A DNA stretch of 62,703 bases, taken from the NCBI RefSeq assembly GCF_022712195.1, contig NZ_JALAGY010000095.1, forward strand, positions 1-62,703, in the 5' to 3' direction. The DNA comes from Corynebacterium sp. (lineage in GTDB: Bacteria; Actinomycetota; Actinomycetes; Mycobacteriales; Mycobacteriaceae). Both the position numbers and the translations under genes were made by a program. Positions 43,379 to 51,495 of this stretch are shown piece after piece (positions within the stretch are counted from its first letter, which is position 1; each line of letters begins with the position of its first letter). A model generated the notes under the pieces. The model did not search any database and was not told where the DNA came from. It worked only from the letters and a program-made list of their open reading frames with translations.

Positions 43379-43937
43379 GACGCCATTGTGCAGTATCGGC
43401 GCCCCGTCCGACGCTCGCGGTGCGCTCGTCGCCGGAGTGTTCCTGGACGCCGACGGGATCGGCAACGTCGGCAACATCGGCAATGTCGGCAATGTCGGGA
43501 ACGTCGGAGTCCGGAGCGACGGGTTCGACGATCCTGCGCCGGACCGGGTGCCCGGAGGAACCGCCGACCACGACCCAGCGTTCCCGGTACTCCCGGAGAG
43601 GTCCCGGAACGGGGCCGCTCTCCGTGGAGGCGGCGGCCGCCACGCCACCCCCGGTGCGCTCTGGTGTGCGCTCTGTCCCGTCACTGTCCAGGGCGTCGCG
43701 GACGATCCGGCGCGGGTCGTAGGCCCGGAACCTGCTGTTCCATGTCGTGGGGTCCATCGCGGCGACGGGGACGCCCAGTTCCTCCTCGGCCCGGCGCCTC
43801 GTCGACTCGGTGAAGCTGCGGAAGTTCCTGATGACGGTGGCGAGCTTCTCCGCGTAGAGCGGCAGCCGCTGCGGGCCGATGACGACGGCCGCCACCATGC
43901 CGACGACGATGATCTTCTCGATGCTGAGTCCGAACAT
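43365..43937 (-). CDS. tatB: Twin-arginine translocase component TatB
   Basis: A 190-residue TatB-like protein: a short N-terminal part, a membrane helix (KIIVVGMVAAVVIGPQRLP) with the Gly-Pro hinge, an amphipathic helix (LYAEKLATVIRNFRSFTES), and a long variable tail. Glu7 in the helix start and GPQRLP match TatB rather than TatA. The tail includes an IADIADVADVADP repeat from 9-bp DNA units. The ATG at 43937 has AAGGAG at 9 nt, better than a TTG six codons upstream. It starts 1 bp after the tatC stop. Confidence 0.87.
   Translation of the reverse strand: MFGLSIEKIIVVGMVAAVVIGPQRLPLYAEKLATVIRNFRSFTESTRRRAEEELGVPVAAMDPTTWNSRFRAYDPRRIVRDALDSDGTERTPERTGGGVAAAASTESGPVPGPLREYRERWVVVGGSSGHPVRRRIVEPVAPDSDVPDIADIADVADVADPVGVQEHSGDERTASVGRGADTAQWRHDPA
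43461..43506. repeat. 9-bp tandem repeat in tatB
   Basis: Five units close to GGCAATGTC lie in tandem, in frame, giving Asp-Ile/Val-Ala repeats in the TatB tail. Confidence 0.75.
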
Positions 43938-43938
43938 G

Positions 43939-44745
43939 TCAGCACACTCCTTCAAGACTGGACGTCCGGTTGTCCACCCGCCGTTCGGCAGGTTCGGTGG
44001 TGCCGGTGGGGTGCCGCCGGTCGTGGATCCAGGCGATGCCGAGTGAGACCCCGAACAGCACCGCCATCGGGACGGCGATCAGGAACATCGACAGCAGGTC
44101 GGCCGACGGGGTCACCAGGGCGCTGAAGACCACGATGCTCACGGTGATCCCCCGCCAGCTGCGGGCGACCGTCCGGGCCGGCAGCACTCCCAGGACGTTG
44201 AGGAGCACGATGAAGGCGGGGAAGGTGAACGCCACACCGGCGGCGAGCACGAGCTTGAGCACGAAGTCGAAGTAGTAGGAGGCCTGCAGCAGCGTGCTGT
44301 CGTCGGCGGAGGCGAATCCGGCGAGCAGTTCGACGATCCGGGGGAACACCGCCACACCGGCCGCGCACCCGGCGACGAACAGGGGGATCACCGCGGCGAG
44401 GAAGCCGAAGGCGTGGCGCTTCTCCCGGCCGGTCAACGCGGGAGCCACGTAGGCCAGGGTCTGGTAGAGCCAGACGGGACTGGCCAGGGCGATTCCGCCG
44501 AACAGGGCGATGCGGAGTTTCAGGTCGAAGGCGCCGGTGACGCTGTCGTAGTTGATGGCGGCGGCACGGGTCTGCGCGATGTCGACGACCGGTGCCCGCA
44601 GCACCTCCAGTACCTGGTCGGAGAGCAGGTAGGCGATGACTGCCGCGACCACGAGGGCTGCCGTGGCACGGGTGAGTCTCCTGCGCCCTTCGAGCAGGTG
44701 GCCGGACAGCGGCATGCCGGTCGGCCCTGCGGTCGCGGGCGTCAT
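43939..44745 (-). CDS. tatC: Twin-arginine translocase subunit TatC, divergent
   Basis: A 268-residue six-helix protein with recognisable TatC landmarks. These are HLLEGRRRL (the conserved Glu of the N-terminal binding motif), SPVWLYQTLAYVAPALTGREKRHA (second signal-peptide-binding Glu present), and FTFPAFIVLLNVLGVLP. Where E. coli TatC has FEVP in helix 4 the Glu is Thr (FTFP), and the LFE motif in helix 6 is LFG. The protein is therefore a diverged TatC, probably not the housekeeping copy. The ATG overlaps the tatA stop. Its likely client is the dioxygenase encoded at the head of the unit. Confidence 0.9.
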   Translation of the reverse strand: MTPATAGPTGMPLSGHLLEGRRRLTRATAALVVAAVIAYLLSDQVLEVLRAPVVDIAQTRAAAINYDSVTGAFDLKLRIALFGGIALASPVWLYQTLAYVAPALTGREKRHAFGFLAAVIPLFVAGCAAGVAVFPRIVELLAGFASADDSTLLQASYYFDFVLKLVLAAGVAFTFPAFIVLLNVLGVLPARTVARSWRGITVSIVVFSALVTPSADLLSMFLIAVPMAVLFGVSLGIAWIHDRRHPTGTTEPAERRVDNRTSSLEGVC

Positions 44746-44981
44746 GACGTGAGCTTCCGCTCCACGCCGTCCACGGTGTGCATCGCCGGTGCCTGTCCGG
44801 CGTCCGGTGCGACCGGGGTGGCCGGTGCGCCGGCCGGTGCGGGGTCGGACGCCTCGGTCTTCAGGATCCGGACGGACTGGCCGAGGCTCCTGGCCAGGGC
44901 GGGCAGCTTCGCTGCGCCGAAGAGCAGAAGGATGACGGCGAGGATGACCAGGGCGTGCATTCCGGTGAGGTTCTGCAGCAT
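44742..44981 (-). CDS. tatA: Twin-arginine translocase component TatA
   Basis: A 79-residue pore-forming component with one membrane helix (MHALVILAVILLLFGAAKLP, including the Phe-Gly hinge), an amphipathic helix (ALARSLGQSVRILKTEA), and a Pro/Ala tail. AAGGAG lies 6 nt before the ATG. It follows the dioxygenase gene by 82 bp, with no obvious terminator in between, and overlaps tatC by 4 bp. Confidence 0.92.
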   Translation of the reverse strand: MLQNLTGMHALVILAVILLLFGAAKLPALARSLGQSVRILKTEASDPAPAGAPATPVAPDAGQAPAMHTVDGVERKLTS

Positions 44982-45063
44982 GACGTACTCCTTAGGTGGG
45001 TGCCAGCGGTGTGGCAGGTGGGTTGGCTTGTTGTGTCGGGGGGACTGGTGGGGTCAGGTGGTG

Positions 45064-46116
45064 TCAGGACGCGGTCTCGCCGGAGGTCCCCGAACTTCCC
45101 GGCGCACCGGGCGCACCGTCCGGTGCACCGCCCTCGGGCATTCCGCCGTCCGGCATGTCGCCGCTGGGCGGTTCACCACCCGGACCGCCCTCGCCTCCCG
45201 GGGCCCCACCACCGGTGGGTTCGGTGGTGGTGTCCACCCGTACCGTCAGCGCGGCGGTGTAGCCCTTGTCCGCGTCACCGATGACCGAGGCCATCTGCAG
45301 TTCCGCGGAATCCTCACCGAAGACGTTGTCGGTGGCCAGGGTGATCCGGGAGAGGTTGTCCGCCGAGCCGTCGTACACCGCGGAGGTGTAGACCTCGTCC
45401 AGGACGTCCTGCGGGAACGCCATCTGGGAGGTGGCGACGGCGTTTGCCGAGTCGTCGGTGGAGTCGACGTCCGGGTAGACCTCGAAATGGATGTGGGTCC
45501 AGCGTCCCGTGTAGCAGCCCGGCATCACGGAGGTGAAGGTCACTCTGCCCTCGGCGTCGGCGACCTGCACACCGCGCAGCCATGTCTCGTCCTCGACCCC
45601 TTCGGAGTACATGGAGTACCGCCCCTGGGCGTCGCAGTGCCAGGCGTAGACGGCGACGTCGGCGAACGGGGCGTCCCCGTTGGCCATGTCGGTGACGGTG
45701 AAGGTGAACTCCAACGGAACACCGTCCACCGGGGCGTCGGCCCCGATACTGGAACGGATGTCGCTGCGCACGATGCCGGACTCCTGCAGGACGTCCGGGC
45801 CATTCGACCCGTCGGCCGGGTAGGGTCCGGCGGTCTCGTCGGGGATCTCGGCGTCCGGCAGGTCCGCGGAGTCGACGCTCCCCGCGGTGGTGGTGACGCC
45901 GCCAAAGGATGAACCGGAACCGTCCGAGCACGCCGCCAGGGCGACGGCCCCGGCACCGGCGATGCCGGCGCCGATGAACATGCGACGACTCACCAGGGTG
46001 CGCAGATCGAAGCCGACCCCCTGGTCGACGACCTCCTCGTCCGGGCGGTCGAGAAGGCGGCCCTCGTAGGCGGGGCCGTCGGGGGTGGAGGTGGGTTCGG
46101 GTACACGGGTGGCCAT
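45064..46116 (-). CDS. Tat-exported lipoprotein intradiol ring-cleavage dioxygenase
   Basis: A 350-residue protein with a twin-arginine signal LVSRRMFIGAGIAGAG (Arg44-Arg45) running into a lipobox LAA-Cys (Cys63). It should be exported folded and lipid-anchored. The catalytic domain has DETAGPYPADGSNG, VYAWHCDAQGRYSMYS and MPGCYTGRWTHIHFEVY; the Tyr and the HIH pair are expected Fe(III) ligands of intradiol dioxygenases. The last 45 residues are Gly/Pro-rich with PDGGMPEGG repeats. An external catechol-type dioxygenase of this kind is known in actinobacteria but its substrate is unclear. AAGGAG precedes the ATG. The Tat genes follow directly. Confidence 0.9.
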   Translation of the reverse strand: MATRVPEPTSTPDGPAYEGRLLDRPDEEVVDQGVGFDLRTLVSRRMFIGAGIAGAGAVALAACSDGSGSSFGGVTTTAGSVDSADLPDAEIPDETAGPYPADGSNGPDVLQESGIVRSDIRSSIGADAPVDGVPLEFTFTVTDMANGDAPFADVAVYAWHCDAQGRYSMYSEGVEDETWLRGVQVADAEGRVTFTSVMPGCYTGRWTHIHFEVYPDVDSTDDSANAVATSQMAFPQDVLDEVYTSAVYDGSADNLSRITLATDNVFGEDSAELQMASVIGDADKGYTAALTVRVDTTTEPTGGGAPGGEGGPGGEPPSGDMPDGGMPEGGAPDGAPGAPGSSGTSGETAS

Positions 46117-46239
46117 GATGGTCTCCTTGGTTGACGGGACCGCGGTGGCTGTCCGTCACCGCGGTGGTGACCCCGTCAACTCTCGTCGACCGCGCGGCCC
46201 GGCGCGTCCCCCGTACGCGGACACCTGTGTACCCCGTCT

Positions 46240-46253
46240 GCGGTATACACCGC
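46240..46253. promoter_or_regulatory. Candidate operator upstream of the dioxygenase-Tat unit
   Basis: GCGGTATACACCGC has 5-bp palindromic arms and sits about 125 bp before the dioxygenase start, in an otherwise gene-free 258-bp gap. Confidence 0.3.
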
Positions 46254-46374
46254 TACGACACCGGCCGTACACTGCCGGGTGACTGCCCGGTCACCACCGG
46301 CTCCGGGCACATCGCCTCGGCCAGGGCCCCTCCTGCCCGGCCGGCCCCCGCCCGTCCCGTTCCTGAGCCTTCCG

Positions 46375-46857
46375 CTAGGAGGCGGGGTCCTGCCACACCA
46401 CGGCGGTCGCCACCGCCGCGACACCTTCACCACGACCGGTGAACCCCAGGTGGTCTGTTGTCGTGGCGGAGACGCTCACAGGCGCGCCGAGATGCCCGGA
46501 GAGGACGCGCTCGGCCTCCTCCCGCCGCGGCCCCATCTTCGGGCGGTTTCCGACCATCTGCACCGCCGCATTGCCGATGGTGAAACCGTGGGACTCCAGC
46601 AGGTCCCGGCACTCGGTGAGCAGCCGGGCGCCGGTGACCCCGGCGTACTCGTCACGTCCGACCCCGACGAAGGAACCGAGGTCGCCGAGCCCGGACGCCG
46701 ACAGCAGCGCGTCGACGACTGCGTGTGCCACGACATCGCCGTCGGAGTGCCCCTCGCACCCGTCGGCCCCCTCGAAGAACAGACCGGCCATCCAGCACGG
46801 TTTCCCTGCCTCCACCTGGTGTGCGTCGGTGGCAATCCCGACCCTGGGGACGATCAC
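46375..46857 (-). CDS. ispF: 2-C-methyl-D-erythritol 2,4-cyclodiphosphate synthase
   Basis: A 160-residue MEP-pathway enzyme. It has [21 protein letters not shown] (metal Asp and His), [33 protein letters not shown], and [12 protein letters not shown]. The closing block with [23 protein letters not shown] holds the conserved Thr. The GTG start overlaps the TGA of ispD. It makes the cyclic diphosphate used for isopentenyl diphosphate and so supplies the carotenoid genes. Confidence 0.95.
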   Translation of the reverse strand: MIVPRVGIATDAHQVEAGKPCWMAGLFFEGADGCEGHSDGDVVAHAVVDALLSASGLGDLGSFVGVGRDEYAGVTGARLLTECRDLLESHGFTIGNAAVQMVGNRPKMGPRREEAERVLSGHLGAPVSVSATTTDHLGFTGRGEGVAAVATAVVWQDPAS

Positions 46858-47771
46858 GACACGCCCCCGTCTCCCGCCATCCGGCAGGCCCGTTCCAGGT
46901 CCTCCGGCAGCGTGATCTTGAACGCCCGCTCATCCCCGGCGACCGCCACGACCGTCTCCCCCGCCATCTCCATCAGCGAGGAGTCGTCGGTGACGGCCGC
47001 GGGGGCGGCGCCTGAGGGAGGTCGTCCCGTAGGGTGCGCGGAATCCAGTTCCTCCCGGGCCTGCTGCATACGGTTCGCCGCCAGCAACCGGTCGAGCGCG
47101 AAGACCTGCGGTGTCTGCGCCGCGCGCAGTGTCCGTCGCTGCGGGGTGGACCTGATGACCTCCGCGCCGTCCAACGCTCCACCGGGGTCGGTCTCGACGA
47201 CCTTGACGGTGTCCGTCACGGGGACCACCGGCACGGCTCCGGACCAGGTGCCGTTGGACACCCCCTCCGAAGCGGTGGCGACCGTCGCCCGGATCATCTC
47301 CGGCGGGGTGAGGCACCGGGCGGCGTCGTGGACGGCCACGAGGAACCCGACGGTGGGGTCCTCTGTGGCGTCCTCCATGGCGTCCCCTGTGGCGTATCCG
47401 GCCCCGTCATCCGGGTGACCGCCGTCCCCCACGATGCCCGCCTGCACCGCCTCGAGCCCCGCCCGGACCGAGTCCGAACGGTCGGAGCCTCCGAGGACCA
47501 CGGACACCTCCATCGGCGCCCACAGGCCGATCTGCCCGTCCACCAGGGTGCGGGCGTGCTCCACCATGTCAGTGGAGACCGTGACCACCGTTCGTCCGAC
47601 AGCCTGGGACGCGGCGAGCCCGTCCAGACACCTCTCCAGGATGGTCCGGCCCTCGACCTCCACGAACGCCTTGGGCAGCACCTCCCCCAGCCGCGTCCCA
47701 CTGCCGGCGGCGGCGACGACGGCCACCACCCGGTCAGGACCGTTCACGGCCACGTCCCACGCCCCGGTCAC
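46854..47771 (-). CDS. ispD: 2-C-methyl-D-erythritol 4-phosphate cytidylyltransferase
   Basis: A 305-residue enzyme with the nucleotide-binding [31 protein letters not shown] and a central [13 protein letters not shown]. It ends [15 protein letters not shown] and [34 protein letters not shown]. It is longer than the usual ~235 residues because of an inserted Asp/Gly/Ala loop ([24 protein letters not shown] region) and a Pro/Ala loop later on. The GTG start has GAGGA within the end of carD. It is coupled to ispF by overlap. Confidence 0.93.
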   Translation of the reverse strand: MTGAWDVAVNGPDRVVAVVAAAGSGTRLGEVLPKAFVEVEGRTILERCLDGLAASQAVGRTVVTVSTDMVEHARTLVDGQIGLWAPMEVSVVLGGSDRSDSVRAGLEAVQAGIVGDGGHPDDGAGYATGDAMEDATEDPTVGFLVAVHDAARCLTPPEMIRATVATASEGVSNGTWSGAVPVVPVTDTVKVVETDPGGALDGAEVIRSTPQRRTLRAAQTPQVFALDRLLAANRMQQAREELDSAHPTGRPPSGAAPAAVTDDSSLMEMAGETVVAVAGDERAFKITLPEDLERACRMAGDGGVS

Positions 47772-47776
47772 CGGGG

Positions 47777-48367
47777 TCAGTCCTCGTCGTCGCCGAGTTC
47801 GTCGTCGAGGTCGACGGACTGCGGCGCATCCTCCTCGGCGACACCTGCGGCCCGACGGGCCGCGGACTCCTCACGGTGCCGGACAACGGTCTCCTCCATC
47901 TTGCGGATGGTGGCGTCCGCCTTCTCGTCGTCGACCCCCTCCGCCAACGCCAGCTCGCCGACGAGGACCAGACGCGCCTTGGCCAGCATGCGCTTCTCGC
48001 CGGCGGACAGCCCACGGTCCTGGTCGCGGCGCCACAGGTCACGGACGACCTCGGCGACACGGTTCACGTCGCCGGAGGCCAACCGCTCCTGGTTGGCCTT
48101 GTAGCGGCGCGACCAGTTGCCCGCCTCCTCCACGTCGGTCTCACGCAGGACGGAGAAGACCTTGAGCAGCCCCTCCTCGCCCACGACATCGCGGACGCCC
48201 ACGGTCTCGGCGTTCGCCGCGGGGACCCGCACGAGCAGATCCCCCTGGTTCACCCGGAGCACGAGGTAGTCGACCGGCTCCCCCTTGAAAACGCGCTGCT
48301 CAATTCCCTCGATCACTGCTGCACCGTGGTGGGGGTAAACGACGACGTCCCCGATGTTGAACTCCAT
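47777..48367 (-). CDS. carD: CarD-family RNA polymerase-binding regulator
   Basis: A 196-residue global regulator that stabilises RNA polymerase-promoter open complexes. The RNA polymerase-interacting domain opens [25 protein letters not shown]. The helical DNA-binding part contains [32 protein letters not shown] and [21 protein letters not shown]. An acidic C-terminal tail of about 35 residues is added. The ATG lies 8 nt from a minus-strand TAAACT. The carD-ispD-ispF order is standard in actinobacteria. Confidence 0.95.
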   Translation of the reverse strand: MEFNIGDVVVYPHHGAAVIEGIEQRVFKGEPVDYLVLRVNQGDLLVRVPAANAETVGVRDVVGEEGLLKVFSVLRETDVEEAGNWSRRYKANQERLASGDVNRVAEVVRDLWRRDQDRGLSAGEKRMLAKARLVLVGELALAEGVDDEKADATIRKMEETVVRHREESAARRAAGVAEEDAPQSVDLDDELGDDED

Positions 48368-48643
48368 GACGAGCCAGTTTAGCACCCTCGTGCACACCCT
48401 CGCCGCACACCTGCGACGCCGCCCCCGCGCACAGGGCCGGCCTGTCAGGAACCGTCAGCACCCGTCAGCACACGTCACCACCCCGACCCACCCCGTATGG
48501 GCCCATCCAGCCGGGCCGAACTAGGTGTCCAGCACCCCCACAGGTTAATGTGGACTCGACGAAACCCGCCGCCCTGACATGTGTCGGGACATATCATCTG
48601 CAGTTGACGGCCCCGGACGGGCCTCAGATGGAGGAGAACCACA

Positions 48644-49243
48644 GTGAAGAACCGGAAGCCCGCCGCCCGCCGGCTGCTCGCCGTCACCGCCGGTTGCGCG
48701 GCCCTGGCCCTGTCCGCCTGCGGTGCGGGTCAGATCTCCCAGACCGCCAACCAGGTAGCCGCCGTCAACGGCACGAACGGCGAGCTCGGCGACGCCTTCG
48801 TCCGGGACGTCGCCCTGGTCACCCAGGAGGACAACTCGGTCGCACTGAAGTTCAACGCCTCCAACCAGGGCATCGAGGGCAAGGACATCACCCTGAAGGG
48901 CATCTCCGTGCAGGACGCCTCGGTGGACCTCGACGAGAACATCACCATCTCCCCGGACTGCTCGGTCGTCGCCGACTCCGAGTCCGCCATCGCGGAGATG
49001 AACCCGTCCGACGCCACCGTGGGCTGCACCCAGTACCTGGAGACCACGGTCAAGGGCGAGAACTTCTACAGCGGTGCCGCCCGTACCGTGACCTTCCAGT
49101 TCGACAACGGTGACGTGGAGATCAACGCCCCGATCGTCGCGTGGACCTCCGAGGCCGGCCAGACCTACCGCCACCAGGACGGTGTCAACCGCGAGGGTGT
49201 CGACTCCATCGACGGCGACCACGAGGGTGCCGACATCCACTGA
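48644..49243 (+). CDS. LpqE-like lipoprotein
   Basis: A 199-residue lipoprotein with lipobox LSA-Cys (Cys26). The mature region QISQTANQVAAVNGTNGELGDAFVRDVALVT is the family start, followed by beta-rich sequence and two Cys likely in a disulphide (PDCSVV and VGCTQY). M. tuberculosis has lpqE between carD and radA (recalled), exactly this context. Copper-related regulation is described for lpqE there; no such site is evident here. The GTG has GGAGGAGAA upstream. A terminator follows. Confidence 0.85.
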   Translation: MKNRKPAARRLLAVTAGCAALALSACGAGQISQTANQVAAVNGTNGELGDAFVRDVALVTQEDNSVALKFNASNQGIEGKDITLKGISVQDASVDLDENITISPDCSVVADSESAIAEMNPSDATVGCTQYLETTVKGENFYSGAARTVTFQFDNGDVEINAPIVAWTSEAGQTYRHQDGVNREGVDSIDGDHEGADIH

Positions 49244-49258
49244 CCCCTCCGCCGTGTG

Positions 49259-49294
49259 ACGCGCATTTCCCCGCCCGGGGTGATGCGCGTTTTT
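49259..49294 (+). terminator. Terminator after the LpqE-like gene
   Basis: ACGCGCAT pairs with ATGCGCGT around a CCCC/GGGG inner stem, followed by TTTTT. Confidence 0.85.
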
Positions 49295-49312
49295 CATGTC
49301 CGTGCCCCCTAC

Positions 49313-49318
49313 TAGTCT
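49313..49318 (+). promoter_or_regulatory. -10 element of leaderless radA
   Basis: TAGTCT ends 7 nt before the ATG at 49326. Confidence 0.65.
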
Positions 49319-49325
49319 GTGAGCC

Positions 49326-50720
49326 ATGGCCACGAAAACCACGAACCGTAGATCCCGAAGCTCCTACAGCTGCTCCTCCTGTGGCCACCAGGTGTCGAAG
49401 TGGGTGGGCCGCTGCCCCTCGTGCCATGAGTGGGGGTCGATGGACGCCGCGGGCGCACCCGTACCTGCCACCTCCTCCCCCACAGGTCTCACCCCGACGT
49501 CTCCGGCCAGGGCCGTCACCGACATCGACCCCGCGACCGCCGACCACCGTCCCAGTGGCATCGGGGAACTGGACCGGGTCCTCGGCGGCGGCGTGGTCCC
49601 CGGCAGTGCCGTGCTGCTCGCCGGCGAACCCGGCGTCGGCAAGTCGACCCTGCTGCTGGAGGTCGCCAACCGGTGGGCACGGCAGGACCGCAGCGTCCTG
49701 TACCTCACCGCCGAGGAGTCGGTGGGGCAGGTGCGCCACCGTGCCGAGCGCACCGGTGCGCTCTCCCCGTCACTGTTCCTCGCCGCCGAACACGACCTGG
49801 AGACAGCGCTCGGGCAGATCGACGCGGTCAGGCCCGAGCTGGTCATCGTCGACTCCCTGCAGACCCTCAACGCCTCCGGGGTGGAGGGGGTGGCCGGTGG
49901 TGTCGCCCAGACCCGTGCCGTCGCCGCCACGCTGACCACCCTGGCGAAGTCCACCGGTGTGCCGGTCCTGCTCGTCGGCCACGTGACCAAGGACGGCAAC
50001 GTCGCCGGTCCCCGCACCGTCGAACACCTGGTGGACGTGGTCCTCAACTTCGAGGGCGACCGGCACAGCGCCCTGCGTTTCCTACGCGGGCAGAAGAACC
50101 GGTTCGGGGCGACGGACGAGGTCGGGTGCTTCGAACAGACCTCCGAGGGGATCCGTGAGGTCGCCGACCCGTCGGGGCTGTTCCTGCACCACCGGGACGA
50201 GCCGGTGGCCGGCACGGCCGTGACGGTCCTGATGGACGGGCGCCGGCCGATGCTCGGTGAGATCCAGACCCTCGCCCTGGAAACCCAGATGCACACCCCG
50301 CGGCGGGTGGTCACCGGTATCGACGCCAGCCGTGTCGCCGTCGTCCTGGCCGTGCTCGCCAAGCGCGCCGGTGTGGACCTGATGTCCCACGAGGTCTACG
50401 CGGCGACAGTGGGCGGGATGAAGATCAACGAGCCGGGGGCGGACCTGGCGCTCGCCCTGGCCCTGGCCTCGACCGCCTCCGGGACGGCGCTGCCGACCGG
50501 ACTGGTGGCGGTGGGCGAGGTCGGCCTGGGCGGCGAGGTACGCCGGGTCCCCGATCTGCGGCTGCGTCTCGCCGAGGCACGCCGACTGGGGTTCACCACC
50601 GCGGTGGTGCCCGACTCCACCCGTGGTGCCGACCGGACCACCCCGCCGAAGGGGCTCAAGGTCATCGCCGTGGGCACCGTCCAGGAGGCGGTGGCGAAGA
50701 TCGGGCTCAGGCGAGGTTGA
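49326..50720 (+). CDS. radA: DNA repair protein RadA
   Basis: A 464-residue RecA-like branch-migration factor. The zinc finger Cys16-x2-Cys19...Cys30-x2-Cys33 is followed by Walker A GEPGVGKST (100-108). The RadA-specific KNRFGATDEVGCF motif and a Lon-type C-terminal domain (EVYAATVGGMKINEPGADLALALALAS) complete it. It processes recombination intermediates. Its last 14 bases overlap the convergent gene. In many actinobacteria disA follows radA; it does not here. Confidence 0.95.
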   Translation: MATKTTNRRSRSSYSCSSCGHQVSKWVGRCPSCHEWGSMDAAGAPVPATSSPTGLTPTSPARAVTDIDPATADHRPSGIGELDRVLGGGVVPGSAVLLAGEPGVGKSTLLLEVANRWARQDRSVLYLTAEESVGQVRHRAERTGALSPSLFLAAEHDLETALGQIDAVRPELVIVDSLQTLNASGVEGVAGGVAQTRAVAATLTTLAKSTGVPVLLVGHVTKDGNVAGPRTVEHLVDVVLNFEGDRHSALRFLRGQKNRFGATDEVGCFEQTSEGIREVADPSGLFLHHRDEPVAGTAVTVLMDGRRPMLGEIQTLALETQMHTPRRVVTGIDASRVAVVLAVLAKRAGVDLMSHEVYAATVGGMKINEPGADLALALALASTASGTALPTGLVAVGEVGLGGEVRRVPDLRLRLAEARRLGFTTAVVPDSTRGADRTTPPKGLKVIAVGTVQEAVAKIGLRRG

Positions 50721-51435
50721 AGGTCTGCGACTCGGAGGTCTTGTCGCCGATGTGGCCGTAGACCATGTACGCGCCGTTGCCGACCGGCTCACGGTTGTCG
50801 CAGGAGTCCGGGGAGGAGGTGGTCCGCGACCAGGCGGTCATCTCGAAGGTTCGGGACTGGTCCGGGTCCAGCCGCAGCCGGCCCGTCGACGTCGGCGAGT
50901 TGCAGTCGGTGTCACCCCACACCCGGGAGTACCCCGAGTCCATGGTGAACACCTCGAACTTGAGCTCGTTCTCGCCCAGGTCGATGTCGCACTCCCCCGA
51001 CGTGGGGTTGGTGACCTTGAGGAAGAAGTTCGGCTGCTGGCCGTCCCGGAACGTCGGGGCGCCGGGCCGCACCGACAGCTGGAGGTCGTCGAGCTCACAG
51101 GTCTCCTTCGAGGCGACCTCGTCGGGCACACCACGGGACTCCGAGGGCTCCTCCGACTCCGACGGGGAGGCCGACTCCGACGCCGCCGAGGTCTCGCTCG
51201 CCCGGGAGGATCCGGACTCCCCGGACTGTTCCGCCGACTCCGTGGTTTCCGGCGCCGACTCCTCCGAGGACACCGAGGTCTGCGCCACCCGGTCCTGCCC
51301 GTCGTCCCCTCCGGTCAGCGAACTGATGACCCACCACAACAGCGCGATGACCACGACCAGAACAACCACCGCCGTGACACGACGGCGCCGGTAGATTTCC
51401 GGGGGCAACGGCCGGGGATCATTACGCTGACTCAC
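50707..51435 (-). CDS. Membrane-anchored Ser/Glu-rich extracellular protein
   Basis: A 242-residue protein: short basic cytoplasmic start, one membrane helix (VTAVVVLVVVIALLWWVISSL), a Ser/Glu/Ala linker of about 60 residues, and an external domain. That domain has CELDDLQLSVRPGAPTFRDGQQPNFFLKVTNPTSGECDIDLG, WGDTDCNS and DSCDNREPVGNGAYMVYGHIG. Four Cys are likely paired. A homologue with the same layout lies by radA in other corynebacteria (recalled). The family function is unknown. The GTG lies 6 nt from a minus-strand TACACT. Confidence 0.8.
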   Translation of the reverse strand: MSQRNDPRPLPPEIYRRRRVTAVVVLVVVIALLWWVISSLTGGDDGQDRVAQTSVSSEESAPETTESAEQSGESGSSRASETSAASESASPSESEEPSESRGVPDEVASKETCELDDLQLSVRPGAPTFRDGQQPNFFLKVTNPTSGECDIDLGENELKFEVFTMDSGYSRVWGDTDCNSPTSTGRLRLDPDQSRTFEMTAWSRTTSSPDSCDNREPVGNGAYMVYGHIGDKTSESQTFNLA

Positions 51436-51495
51436 ACGACCAGTGTAACCAGCGCCGACAGCCCCGTGACGTCATGACACCCCGGAGGTTCGGTG

